Shown: positions 47,847 to 59,828, counted from the stretch's first letter. The stretch is DNA of 64,000 bases from Ecdyonurus torrentis (GCA_949318235.1 OX439131.1:30527018-30591017); one strand, 5' to 3'. Made by a program: numbers and translations. The notes: a model not told the origin generated them from the letters alone.

Positions 47847-50800
47847 ATGTTTGATTCAGTGATGGAGCCTGGAGTGGTGGTGTCGCCAGATGCAAGAGAT
47901 CCAAGCACAATTCCACAAGTAGCTATAACTGATTATTTCTTTGAAAAATTGAATAACAACCTTCCGTATCTGCAGGACAAAGATTTTGTGGTAATGATCA
48001 TAATAGAATTATTTTAAAGTTATATAAGTTTATCGTATATTATTAATTATTATTATTTATTCTGTTATTAAATTATTTGAAAGTAATAGAAAAAACTATT
48101 TGTATTACAGGTTGATGTTTCAGGAGGTAAAAGTGTAAAATTCTCTGAGATAGAAGACAAGTCACGCAGAATTGCAAGCGCTCTTAGTAAACGTGGGTTT
48201 AAAAAAGGTGATATCTTATATTTCGTGACGTATGAGTTTGCACTGCTGTACGTGGTTCAGATAGCCGTGTGGAGACTTGGAGGTGCAGTACGTGGTAACT
48301 TTCAGAACGACGAGCCAGAAGAATACGCTCGTCAACTAAGACAAACAAGATCAAGATTTGTTTTGGTAGACGCTGATACAGTTGAGGTGTTACGTAAATC
48401 TACCTCCGAGCTAGACTGGTCCGTGGATTTCATTTCCATTGGTGACGTCACTGTTGAGGGCACCACTGCTGTCAACGAGCTTCTACAAGACGACGGTTCG
48501 GGTAAACAAGTTTATAAGTCACATCTGACAAAGTTAGGTCAAAAACTATAATTATCGTTTATACTTTTTTTTCTCATAGCTTTCCCTGAGAATTTGGAGG
48601 TGAATGTTCACGACGATGTGGTGTTTATCCCAAATACAAGTGGTAGCACGGGCAAACCAAAAGGTGTTCTACACACGCATTTTACTGCAGTTACGATGGT
48701 AGAAACAAAAGTGTGAGCTTAAAGTATATATCCCCAACTTTTATTTTTATTTTTTTTAATTAAACCTACAATCAAAGTTTTTATCAAACATGAATTTTTT
48801 TTTCTTTAAGATGGAACCAGAGCTGTCATTGTTTAAAATAAAAGTTTACACGGAGTCTTAAAATTTCTTAACATGAAATAACAACACTTATACTTTCAAT
48901 TTCATTTAACAAAATGCTACAAAAATTGAAAATGTTCATGTTTTCAATATTTATTTTGCACTTTACTTATAGGAATAGACCAGAGAAAAACATAAGCATT
49001 TATATCACAAAACACTTGATGGGATTTACATAAATAACATTAGTTTGTCTCAAAATCCAACAGTAGCCCCATAGCAGTGATCAGAAAATTCGATTTATGC
49101 AACCCGCACAACATTTTCATACTAATTTTTGCATGTTTCTGACGACATAAACATGGATTTTCAAGCAAATTGCATACTTTACAGTATTTTCACGCTCTCT
49201 CGTGGGGCTACATCAGCATTCTGGTAAAAATTATAATCAGTTTTAAAGATCCCATTTCGTGTTTATTCCTTAAAAAGCTAGCACATGTTGTTTTATGTGG
49301 TCTATGGTTTTATGATACTAAAATGACGTTGTAATTATTTAATTTCAGTATATTTGCAACACTGGGCGGTTCTATAATGGCTCCAATGAGTAATTTCCAA
49401 GTGGGCAGCTATATAATGACCCTAACTAGTCTGACACAGGGAGTTACTATTTACCACCTTGGTAGATTTCATAAGCCTGATTACATCAATTTACTTGACA
49501 AATACAAAGTAAGTTTTTATATTATATCAAATACTACAGGCTATATATTCAGTTTTTATAAATTTAAAAAAATTATATTTGTTTCCAGCCGAGCATTCCC
49601 ATTATGTATCCATTTCTTGCTTCTTGGTTTGCAAGGAATCCTGCTCTTGATCAGCTAGATTTATCTTTCATTAAAAATATTATCATTGGAGGTTCAGTAT
49701 TAGATCAAACTACTGCAAAACTTCTTGAAGATCGGCTTCCTGGTGCCAAGATATCACTGGTAAGACAAGTTGTATATTGAGAGTATTTTTTCTCTAATAC
49801 ATTAAGGACCATTTGTTATACTTGATAAAATAACAGTTATGGGTTAAATTGAGAGGTTGTTATGCCTGATTTCGCCCAATAAAAACCGTTAATTATTATT
49901 ATTATACTTGCGTTATGAAATATAATGTATAATATATGATACTATATATGAATACATTTTGCAATGCTAATAATAAAAAATAGAAATTCACATTGCATTT
50001 CATATGAAGAAATCAACCCCCCTCTCAGTTTTATTTATTTTGATATATATTTTAAATCAATTATTTTTAGCACTACAATATGTCTGAATCTATACCTGTA
50101 GCTACCACGGAAGTGATAGAGGGCGTTCACCAATTCTGCGTCACGGAGAATGATGGTGAGTAAATTAAATTTGATATAAAACTCAATTAACAATATTAAT
50201 AATATTATATTGTATGGCTATATTATATTTCCTTTGCTTCGTCTTCTTCCTTTTATTTTGTAAATTATATTTTGTTGCGTATATACATCATAAATTTATT
50301 TATAAGGATTTATTATATCTATATATAAATATTTTTTTACGCATATTTATAATTTTATTTGTATCATGTAATTCTCGTATGCAGGTGGATTAAAGATCAA
50401 ATTTTGTTCCAGGTGAAATGTGTGTTTCTTCAGGAAAAATTGTCCCCTACGCTCAAGTAAAGGTATACCTTTACTATAGTTTCATTTTTTATTATATTGA
50501 TTTAAGTAGTATTAATTTATTCATAATTTATTATTGATAAATTTAAATATGGTATATAAAATTTTGACTATCATTTTTCATACATTTAGTCAATCTTAAA
50601 AGTAGAAAGTAAGTAATATTTTTTTGTATTTATTTTTCTTCAGGTGATAGATACTACTACAGAGAGGACGTTAAGTCGAGGACAACGGGGTCAAATCTTG
50701 ATCCGATCTCCGAGCACAATGAAGGGATATCTCACTGTCGTAGGGGAAGAAGTGAGTCACATTTTTGTCATGACAATATAGGACTTTCACATTTTAATTT

Positions 50801-51177
50801 GTACATCTATATTCTGTCGTGTTACAGCCAAATCGCTCAGATATCGACAAGGATGGATGGTTCCACACTGGTGATATAGGATTTGTTGATACTGAAGGCA
50901 ATATTTACGTAAAAGAACGAATGAGCTTTGTATTTAAATATTATATGTACTTCGTAAGTATTTTTTTTAATCTTTTTATACTACTTTCTAAAAAATTAAT
51001 TTAAAATCTGCTTTTGGGTGGGTATAGGTAAAAATGAGATAATAATCCAAGTTAACAAAAATATAACCTGTCACTGTTTCATTAAAAAAAAATCTATTCT
51101 CTTATTAAATTGAGTACAAAAAATACATGGGCTTTGAATTTAACTATGGTAACTTTACCACAAAGAAAAAATTCTAG

Positions 51178-51213
<36 letters not shown>

Positions 51214-51627
51214 ACTTTGCACTACATAATATTTTTCTATAATATGTTATTCAACAGGAAATTCATCTATGTATCCTGGGATAGCTTTTTTAATATTACA
51301 TAATGAAGAGAACTTGTCTAAATATTATAATTTCTTGAATAGGTTTCTCCAGCTGCGATTGAGTCTGTGATACAAGAACATCCATCAGTTCAAGCAGCTG
51401 GAGTAGTAGGCATTCCTCATGCAGAAACAACAAGTTTAGCTCGTGCATTTGTCGTGCTTCGTTCAGAATGCAACGCCACCACGTCACTAGACATTCAAGA
51501 TCACGTCTCATCTCGTCTCCCGATACATATGCATTTACATGGAGGAGTGCGCTTTGTGACCAGTTTACCGGAAAGTAGAGGCGGAAAACTTGATAGAATT
51601 TCTCTCCAGAATTTTGCAATTGAATAA
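47847..51627 (+). CDS. Luciferase/4CL-like adenylate-forming acyl-CoA synthetase, 10 exons
   Basis: Exons: 47847-47990, 48111-48501, 48580-48712, 49349-49508, 49589-49759, 50071-50155, 50413-50462, 50644-50751, 50828-50953 and 51343-51627; 550 residues, the normal size for this family. Family chemistry: ATP-dependent adenylation of a carboxylate, then thioester formation with CoA. Seen: P-loop NTSGSTGKPKG (about 197-207), substrate-pocket region IIIGGSVLDQTTAKLLEDRL, the A5-type motif HYNMSESIP, GYLTVVGEEPNRSDIDKDGW, and WFHTGDIGFVDTEGNIYVKER (A7). Near the C-terminus GGKLDR supplies the catalytic Lys538. Odd: the hinge motif usually DRxKELIKYKG reads ERMSFVFKYYM, so the Asp is Glu and the KG loop is YM. 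There is no peroxisomal SKL tail (ends AIE). Exon 7 has an alternative in-frame acceptor near 50385. Intron 3 holds a dispersed repeat. Substrate unknown; luminescence should not be assumed. Confidence 0.9.
48971..49312. repeat. Dispersed repeat, copy 2 (in synthetase intron 3)
   Basis: Very similar to 15833-16178 across about 340 bp, in the same orientation, including AAACACTTGATGGGATTTAC and CATACTTTACAGTATTTTCA. Only scattered substitutions separate the two copies, which lie 33 kb apart. Confidence 0.85.
49841..49905. repeat. Short repeat with an ATT tail, copy 2
   Basis: GGGTTAAATTGAGAGGTTGT, CCTGATTTCGCCCAATAAAA and an ATTATTATTATT tail, almost the same as 40638-40705. It lies in synthetase intron 5. 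Confidence 0.65.
51180..51210 (+). repeat. A31 homopolymer in synthetase intron 9
   Basis: Thirty-one consecutive A. Other long runs are at 31483-31519 (A37), 55678-55718 (A41) and 47223-47250 (T28). Confidence 0.9.
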
Positions 51628-52315
51628 GTTTTATATTGATTTTTAAATACCATTGATCGTATAATATTTTTACTTAAAATATTTAAAGAAAGGGTTTTTT
51701 ATAATAAATTACATATTTTTGAAATTATGATGTTGTTTTTTAATGAAGTTGTTTTTTAGTAATTTGCAATGTAGTTTCATTAATATAATGTACTGTACGA
51801 TACATGCTACATGCCTGTTCAGAAAAAAAAAAAGAAAAAAAAAAGTAAAAATGAAATTTATGTACATTGTACAGTACTATTAAAATTATTGTGTATATAA
51901 TTGTATATTATTATAGAAGACATATCATCAGCATACATAAGGATTACCACAATAACTAAATAATTGATTTATTTTATATAAAAGATAGAATAAAAAATAA
52001 AATAAACAGACTAAGAAATCTGCTGAGGTTGCTCTTTGATGCAATAAATATATACTTTTTAACCCATTTAATATTTAGATTTAGGCAGACGACAGAACTT
52101 TTTCATGTATCCGTGATAAGTGATGAGAATCTCATCTTTCACGTGAAATAAAAATCAGATTATTTTCCCTTTGAAAGAAAAGGCCAAATAAAGTTTGTCC
52201 TACACTGCGAGATATTCTTACGTCTGCTTAAAAACATGGTGCTAGAGCGCAATATCATGCAATCAGCATAGATTTTACTAAAATAAATATAATATTAAAT
52301 ATTTAATAAAAATTA
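51628..52315. other. Intergenic, synthetase 3' flank
   Basis: AT-rich 3' flank with an AATAAA near 51703. No gene or structured repeat was recognised. Confidence 0.6.
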
Positions 52316-52501
52316 TTATAATATATTACGACACATTATAGGAACTTCAAAAACTTTTAAAAAGTTATTTATGGCGCCCTTTTTGTCCGGTGCTGCCACC
52401 AATAGAGCAGTGAGCAGCTGGGAAATAAAATAGTAAATAAATCCAGCAGCGAACACAAAAGCAGAGGTTATATAAGCAGGTAACCACTTGTTTTTACTCA
52501 T
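52316..52501 (-). CDS. Possible small single-span membrane protein (61 residues)
   Basis: An ATG-initiated single-exon frame encodes a basic start (MSKNKWLPAY), a hydrophobic stretch ITSAFVFAAGFIYYFISQLL then LTALLVAA that would form one long or two short membrane helices, and a polar tail APDKKGAINNFLKVFEVP. Codon use includes GC-rich codons (GGCGCC, CTGCTC) unlike the surrounding AT-rich DNA, which favours coding. I do not recognise a family. It could be a complete small mitochondrial or ER protein, or the first exon of a longer minus-strand gene with a donor I could not define. The neighbouring genes run the other way. Confidence 0.45.
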   Translation of the reverse strand: MSKNKWLPAYITSAFVFAAGFIYYFISQLLTALLVAAPDKKGAINNFLKVFEVPIMCRNIL

Positions 52502-53046
52502 AATTATTCAATTGCTTAGGTTTAATTGTGTTAAAAACAAAATTTCTGTGTGAAGCAAGTTATTATTGATTAACTAACATATAATTAAATATAAGAACAT
52601 TTTAAGATTGCGGACTTAAAGACGTTGCTCGCAGTATGACTGACAGCCTATGCCTGCTTACAGTATATGCATAAAAATGCATTCATGACATTCGCAGGCT
52701 GTACTATATACACATATTATGTACACACTATATTCCTGCTTATAGTTTTACATCATACATTTGAATAGTATTTATTTAGTTTTTTTCCAAATTAGACCAG
52801 TATTTATTATTTAATTATATGATTTTTATTGGAATTTAAAAGGCTGAGTCAAATTTTCATCCGATTCTCGCTTGTAGGCAAGCTATACATAAACACATGT
52901 TTATCAATTTATTTCAATCTCATTAATAAAAAAGATACTAATTTGTGTCGTTTCTAATTAAAATTATTTCCTATTTTTGATCACAATTTTGCAGCATGTT
53001 ACTTTCCGTTGTCATTATACGATAACATAATAATATGTATGTACTG

Positions 53047-53174
53047 CAGTCAACTGGGGTGACTTTGAACGCCCAATTATTTCTTTCTTGGGGGCTCATT
53101 TTAGAAATTTGAAGAATCTTACTATTGTTCTTACTATCTTACTATTGGGCGTTAAAAGTCACCCAGGTTGACTG
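53047..53174. repeat. Small foldback element
   Basis: Left CAGTCAACTGGGGTGACTTT with GAACGCCCAAT and right ATTGGGCGTT with AAAAGTCACCCAGGTTGACTG are inverted copies around a central stretch of about 65 bp. Confidence 0.75.
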
Positions 53175-53185
53175 TATATATGTAT

Positions 53186-53517
53186 GTACCGCAACGAAAT
53201 CATAAAATTTCACAACTATACACTGAAATGCATTACTAAAATTGAAAGTTATTCATTTCGTTTCGGTACATGTACAGATGTATAATAATATCCCATAGAT
53301 TGTTTTAATAACAATTTAATAATAATTTGAAACCCTTTAAAAATATTTACTATGAACAAATTTTACGTTATCTACTACTGTACCATGATTTTGTATTTTT
53401 ATAATTATTATTATTATAGTACAGTACCTATGTACCGCAAGGAAATGAAAAACTTGCACAACTATAGACTGAAATGCAACACTAAAATTGAAAGTTATTC
53501 ATTTCATTTTGGTACAT
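53186..53517. repeat. Pair of about 85-bp direct repeats
   Basis: 53186-53270 and 53432-53517 share GTACCGCAA, CACAACTATA, ACTGAAATGCA, ACTAAAATTGAAAGTTATTC and a GGTACAT end. Each unit itself begins and ends with complementary GTACC/GGTAC, so they may be two copies of a tiny element. Confidence 0.7.
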
Positions 53518-53540
53518 ATTATTAGTTTGTATGTACTATC

Positions 53541-54180
53541 ACTATCATCAAAAATTTTATTTGCAGCGTTTATATGGGAAAACCATGTAAACATACGAGA
53601 GTGGGTGGTGGGTGGCTTTGCTCCCACCACCAACTTAAAGAAGAGAGGAAAAATCTTTGTCACCAAAAATCACGTGGTTTAAGTGACCAATAAGAGGTAG
53701 TGTCGTTGTCTTCGTTCACCTGAACGTGGCGAGCACCAGACAGGCAGGCAGGGAGGAAAGAAGGCAGCACGGCTGCTTGGCTTGCCGCGATGCACTTTGA
53801 CGACCTTGCATTACAACACAACATTGCACCACACAGAGGAGTCCATACTCTATACTCTATAAAAAAAAAACTGCGTTTAGATTTGGTGTCAGTATTGTCG
53901 TGCGTTGTGATGCAAGGTCAAAGTGCATCGAGGCAAGCCAAGCAGCCGTGCTGCCTTCTTTCCTCCCTACCTGCCTGTCTGGTGCTTGCCACACGTTCAG
54001 GTGAACGAAGACAACAACACCACACTCTTATTGGTCACTTAAACCACGTGATTTTTGGTGACAAAGATTTCTCCTCTCTTCTTTAAGTTGGTGGTGGGAG
54101 CAAAGCCACCCACCACCCACTCTCGTATGTTTATATGGTTTTCCCATATAAACGCTGCAAATAAAATTTTTGATGATAGT
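53541..54180. repeat. 640-bp palindrome with a GC-rich interior
   Basis: Left ACTATCATCAAAAATTTTAT and right ATAAAATTTTTGATGATAGT are exact inverted copies. Complementarity continues through AGAGTGGGTGGTGGGTGGCT, TCACGTGGTTTAAGTGACCA, GAACGTGG, GGCAGCACGGCTGCTTGGCT and GATGCACTTTGACGACCTTGCA up to a loop of about 80 bp near 53860. Open frames of 64 to 98 codons on it are by-products. Confidence 0.9.
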
Positions 54181-54287
54181 TATAGTACAGTACATGAATG
54201 AAGTTCTGATCAAAAGTACATTAAATGTATTGTGTATTTTCCAGAATTTGAGCATCTACAAGGCCATAGACTGCTGTGTATAAAATC

Positions 54288-55675
54288 ATGAAAAGGTCAA
54301 CAAATACTCGGAACACTCGAAGTAGTACTAAACATATAAAAAGAGAAACTCATAGGCAAACATCTAAGATGCATGTAGCCATAACAAATAGAGATATAGA
54401 AACAGTGAGATTATTAGTAAATAAAGGAGAAAAATTGTGTACTGCTGATGGACTAAATTGTTTTATAATAGCATTACATAGTAACTTCAAATATTTTATT
54501 AAAGCTTTATTAGAAATGGAACCAGAAGGTGCTAAAGCTAAAAATACAGATGGTTATACTTTACTTATGCATTTTGCTAATGATTATGGAATGGTAAAGT
54601 ATTTAATTAATCTTGGAGCAGATGTAAGTGCTCAAACTCCAGAATGGAGTGTGTTAACTAAGGCAATTGATGGTGGCTGGGCTGATGAAAAAATTATCCA
54701 AGCATTGTTCTCCGCTGGTGCAGATTTGTTAACAAAGGACCAGAACGGCTGTACAGTCTTATGCCATGCTACCAGAAAACTTACTCGTGACAGTGATCTT
54801 CAATTATTTATTAAACATCCTGCATTTCAAAAAGAATCATTTTCATTTAGTTGTCCTCCTGAACTTCAACCTCAGTGTATTCTTCTAGATCGTTTAGGTT
54901 GTAATTTACCAAATCTTTTTGATTTAATAATGTCACATTTCAAAGATGTTAATGCCTTGTATGATACCAAATTTTGGTTAAAAAAAATAATGAATCCATT
55001 ATCAACTTCATTACCCATGAATTGCATTTCTTACATATTGAATAATTCTATGATACCTTTAAGTAGAAGCTTAGCATTAGTTGAGACAATGATTGAACTT
55101 GGTTTTAGTGTCTCTAATCCTTATGGACTTTCTCCTTTAACTATCCTAGTTACCCTTGGGTCTAGTGAGAGTAATACGTGGGTAACAAGGTATACATATT
55201 ATTTGAATGATCTGAATTCAAATTGGCATCGCATCAATGTGAATTGGCATTATGTGAATTTGGATACATTTATTGAAGATACAAAGATCAATCTACATGC
55301 AGCACAATCTTTCATTGAAAAAGGAGTTCATGTCCAGCAACGATGCCTTGTGTATCATAATAAAATTATCCATAACATCAAAAATGAATTGTGTATTCCT
55401 GATGCATTATGGCTGTCTACAATTTTAGGTAATTGGAATTTAATTTTATTATAAAATAATTTTAAAAGTCAATTGGGTTTCGATATAAGTATTTTATTTA
55501 TTACAGTACACAATTATAATTTCCAAAGTAAACAAATTATTATGTTAATATTTTATTATTATTATTATTATTATTATTTTTTTGCTTTGCTTTGCTTTGC
55601 TTTATCCTTGAGTTACTGTACATGCATTATTGTGATAATATCGCCTCTGTTGAGTACTTGCGTTTAACCACTTTT

Positions 55676-55720
<45 letters not shown>

Positions 55721-57519
55721 ACTGTACTTGCATTTGGTCAGATTCAACGCTGCACACACATCCCCCATAAGCTTCACATATATAACCTATTACAAATACT
55801 CCCTTTCCTGTACCTAACAAAAATGCAGTTACGCCTTTTGTAAGACAAATCCTTGAAATGCAAGTACACCTTTTGGACACAACAAGGGTGATATATTTGT
55901 TTTACCATGCAGAAACTGAAGCTAAATTTGCAATGTTATTCATATGAGAAAAATAGTTATAGAATTTAAATGGATAAATATATGATCACAATCATGGTGT
56001 ACACTTGTCAGCAGTCTCTTAATGTGCCCATCAAAGCGATGCCGCTTTCTTCAGAAAATGGTCAACATGTCATCTTAAAGAGAAAGTTCAGGTGTTGACA
56101 CATGGTTTCTTCAATGCTAGATAATGAGAAGAACTGTTCATAAACTCACATATGATGACCCAAAAACCTTCCGTAACCCCATGGTAGCCCCTTAAAATTG
56201 CGCTCATCCTGCGAGATATGCAACCCGCACAAAGCCTTAACTATGACGTAAAAGATACGGGACAGGTTGCATATCTTGCAGGATGATTACTAGTTTGCGG
56301 GCTACGGAAGGGCTTTGGGTCATCATATATGAGTTTATGGACAGTTCTTCTGATTATCTAACATTGATAAAGCCATGTTGTATCCCCTGAACTTTCTCTT
56401 TAAGTGACTAAATGGAGCTCAATTTAGCTCACTAATGGAGCTGCAGGTGTTCTCCTAGGTTTAATTTGGCAATGATGTTGTCACTTTAGATGACATGTTA
56501 AACATTTTCTAAAGAAAGTGCATTGCTTTGATGTGTACATTTAGAGACTAATGAGTAGTATTACAGTAATCTTGCATAACTTTTGATTCTGTCTGTTGAG
56601 AGAAATAGACTTCCAGCTGTAAATTTAATCTTGTATCATGACTCTCTGTTTCAGGCAAGTTCTTGCTTGTAGATCTTCTCATCTCTTCATGTGTATGTCC
56701 ACCTCTGGCTTTACTGCTTTCTGTTCCACACATAGATCGTCAACAACTGTCAGTGTGGTTCCCACACCTTGCCAAGTATGGGCCTGTTCCTCTCGGAACT
56801 CCAGCTTACACACAACTTCAAACCTTGATCACCACCCACGGCAGTGACAGTGTCCTACAAGAATTTAACAAACTTCATGGTAAGCTCATTCTAAGCTTTT
56901 GGCATTATATTTTATGCCACCTAATATTGGCAGCAAAAATAAATTAATAACAGCTACAAGCTTACCAGCTTATTGATGTAAAATAATAAAATATTATCAT
57001 GCTTGTATGTATTGTTTTCAAGCAGTAGAAAATAATAGTAATAATTAAGTCATTAATAACATTGCAGTATTTAAATAATAGGTATACTTTTTTGTAATTC
57101 ATTCTTACCCAAGTACTGTAATCTGTTGTATGATTTGCTGCACTGAACCTGGAGCAGTAGCCGTATATTGCGTACAGTATATATATGAAATACAGTATTG
57201 TATTTAATGTACAATATTTACAATCCTCACAATAATATTTAATAATACTAAACAAAAAATGATAGTAAAAAAGCCTATTGTTACACAGCTATAATGCAGA
57301 AAAATAAACGTAACTATAATGTGAACGTAGGGTATAGCATAATGACAGAAATTATTTTTATGTTCAGATGGAAAGCCAAGTCTGCTAAAAATGTGTCGTT
57401 ATCACATACGACTGTCGTTGGGAGCGGCAGTGTGTCAACCTGGTAACACCATGGAAGGTCTCATCTCTACTTTGGATATACCAACTATACTGCAGGCCTA
57501 TCTTCTCAAAAACCCCTAA
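54288..57519 (+). CDS. Ankyrin-repeat protein with C-terminal SOCS box, 3 exons
   Basis: Exons: 54288-55428, 56655-56879 and 57368-57519, 505 residues. The long first exon encodes a basic start, then ankyrin-type repeats in roughly residues 25-190 (AITNRDIETVRLLVNKGEK, NTDGYTLLMHFANDYG with MVKYLINLGAD, IIQALFSAGADLLTKDQNGCTVL). A helical middle region follows. The last exon is a SOCS box: SLLKMCRYHIRLSLG, then STLDIPTILQAYLL. Family role: such proteins recruit substrates through the repeats and bind elongin B/C through the SOCS box, giving a cullin-5 ubiquitin ligase receptor. The Leu and Cys of the BC box (LLKMCR) are present; the cullin box is less canonical (IPTILQ). The upstream in-frame GTG is not used as the start. 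Intron 1 (1.2 kb) contains a nested MITE and an A41 run. The closest named human class is ASB; no specific member is assigned. Confidence 0.85.
55678..55718 (+). repeat. A41 homopolymer in ankyrin/SOCS intron 1
   Basis: Forty-one consecutive A, preceded by an ATT tract and TTTGC repeats (55573-55600). Confidence 0.9.
56029..56533. repeat. Outer palindromic element split by a TTAA MITE
   Basis: Left CATCAAAGCGATGCCGCTTT plus GTCAACATGTCATCT and right AGATGACATGTTAAAC plus AAAGTGCATTGCTTTGATG are inverted. The MITE at 56079-56399 lies between them and has interrupted this element. Located in intron 1 of the ankyrin/SOCS gene. Confidence 0.7.
56079..56399. repeat. 321-bp TTAA-flanked MITE, complete copy
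   Basis: Ends AGAGAAAGTTCAGG and CCTGAACTTTCTCT, TTAA on both sides (56075-56078 and 56400-56403). Internal arms GAAGAACTGTTCATAAACTC and ATATGCAACCCGCACAAAGC-to-TTGCATATCTTGCAGGATGA pair partly. This is the cleanest member of the family also found at 33486-34216 and 34873-36376. Confidence 0.9.
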
Positions 57520-59768
57520 ATAGAGACATAAAACAAGGAAATGAATCACTCCAATTCATTGTGAGTAATTTATGTGTTAAGTGTTCATTTCCTGAGCACC
57601 TGTCTGTATGCGTTCAATGGAAATCAAAATTTTGTTATTATTTAGCATAAAATATCATCTAGTACAGTAGTTGTATTCTCACATACATTTTACTACAGAA
57701 ACCAAGTCTGGTAAGATTTAATGTGTGGTTATAATAATTATATATTAAAAACTGATTAAGTACAATGTTAATCATATCTTTTTAGACTGTTTACCTGTGT
57801 ATTCAAATAACTAAACAGTCCAAATACGTTATATTGTATTCAAATTTTATGTGTAGTCACTTACATTTTAATTTTATTTAATTTTTTAATTTGTCTTTTC
57901 ACTTAAAACTTAGCTGCAAAAATATGTTCCAGCTGCTGTTTTATTAAAAATAAAATAAATCAGGAGTTTTTAGTTTATATCAACTGTTCAAATATGAAAA
58001 ACGCGAATTTTATTTATTTTATACTTTTACTATTGTGGTTACTATGACCAAATTTTGAGTTGTATTAAAAGTTTATCTTGTGTTTGAAATATTCTATAGA
58101 AATTTTGAGATAAGTTTTACTTTATTTGCTTTAAAAAAAAAAAAAAATACCATAGCTTCCATGAAAAAATATTGTAATAATAAGTGAGTTTTTGAATCTG
58201 TGGTTTATTGGGAGCTATACTAGACATTTTTAATTTGTCTCGGGAGTACACACTTGAAGTGGACCCTCCCCCTCCCCATTATTTACAAATACAATAAAAA
58301 TTCTCTTCCTTACTGTAATAATTCTTCATCATTATAAAATGCAGGATAGCATTAATATTAAATAGCAAGAATAATGTATTTTACTACCATGTATTTGAGA
58401 TTCTTTCATCGTTTTATTATTATTAATTATATCATCAACTTTTTTGTTTCAAAATATTTTTGCTCAGTAAAAATACAAATAAATTCAATTAAAACAATTA
58501 ATAGGCACAAAACTTCCAACCTTGCATAAATTTGTACAATCCACTTATTTAAATAATAATAAAATAAAACTGCTTAATGTGGCTGTAAAGATAATGCTCC
58601 GTGTTGTGGATTTGATATGTATGTAAATTATGAGCCTCTGCACAGTCTCCGTTGCTTTTCTTTCTGGAGCTGTTAAAATTCCTTAATATTCACACATTCA
58701 ATAGCTATTCTATCTCTATATTTATTTACATTAGAAGAATGCATCGTGAAAGAACTTGGTACATTTGGTTGCATTTGTTAGGATGAGCTTTGATCAGAGC
58801 TGGCTGATTTCTTCACCTTATTATTTAACTCTTGTTGTTGATGTGCACTGGAGTGTTGTGTTGTGAGTTGTGAGACATGTTTTTGTCTCAGGTAATTTTG
58901 AAGAAGATGCCAAGTGAGGTTTGAACTCGTGATTTTGTGTTTCTTCACCAGATGCTTTTATGAGTTCTTGCTTATGTAGGAATATTTCTTTGTCTTGTTA
59001 CTCTAAATACCAATAATAAACTTTTGTCATGAATACTTTACATCTCTTAATCAATAATATTTTACTTTTTTTTTTTTTTTAATTGCAGTTTTATAAATGT
59101 TATGAAACATAAATTCTAAAACAAACAAACAATAATTAAAAATGGTTTAATTAAAAATTTATAATCGAATGTACACCATAAGTGTTTATTGAATAAAATG
59201 AATGAATAATCGAATGTAATATTTTATTTTTATTATTTATTTATTTATTATCATTATTTTTATTTTTTTTATCAAACCTAATAATTTTAATAATGATATT
59301 TTCAATTACGTATAAGCATTGAAAAAAATTAAAAGAAATTAATAAATTTAAAAAAGGGGAACGCCACTACTCTGTAGTTATTATTTTTATTGTCTTATTT
59401 TTATGTAATATATACTGTATAATATATTATGATGAAATTTTGAAGGGAGCCTGAACCAATAGACAAGGCTATGCCTTTGTTGGATTATGTACTGCTCTGC
59501 ACAAAAGTTCCCGGCGGACGCTGCGTTTTCTCATAAAGATAACATGGTATGATTGCGGGTTGCCTATGCCAATCGTTTGGGAAATTTTTGCCACAGCTGT
59601 ACCTTGTGATTTATAAAAAATAATAAAATTATTTATGAATAATAAAAAATAATTAAAATCATATAAAAAAAATCTATAAATTAATTACTTTGCATGTTTT
59701 AATCCATCTACATGTATTTTGTTTTAAATGTTTGCTTGTAATAGAAACAGAAACGTTTAAAAAAATAC

Positions 59769-59773
<5 letters not shown>

Positions 59774-59821
<48 letters not shown>
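59774..59821. repeat. (TA)n microsatellite
   Basis: About 23 AT dinucleotides followed by TACA units. Confidence 0.9.

Positions 59822-59828
<7 letters not shown>

Larger units (their letters stand above)
52502..54287. other. Intergenic, rich in inverted repeats, before the ankyrin/SOCS gene
   Basis: No coding gene. It holds a 128-bp foldback, a pair of direct repeats and a 640-bp palindrome, listed separately. An acceptor ATTTTCCAG at 54235-54243 precedes the ankyrin/SOCS start, so a 5' UTR intron is likely. Confidence 0.6.

Noticed and set aside
47847..51627. True bioluminescent luciferase
   Set aside because: Length and motifs only show the adenylate-forming superfamily; the SKL tail is absent and the hinge motif is altered, so a luciferase function is not supported.
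53790..54255. Open frames of 75 to 98 codons across the palindrome
   Set aside because: They follow from the inverted repeat sequence, lie on both strands and carry no domain.
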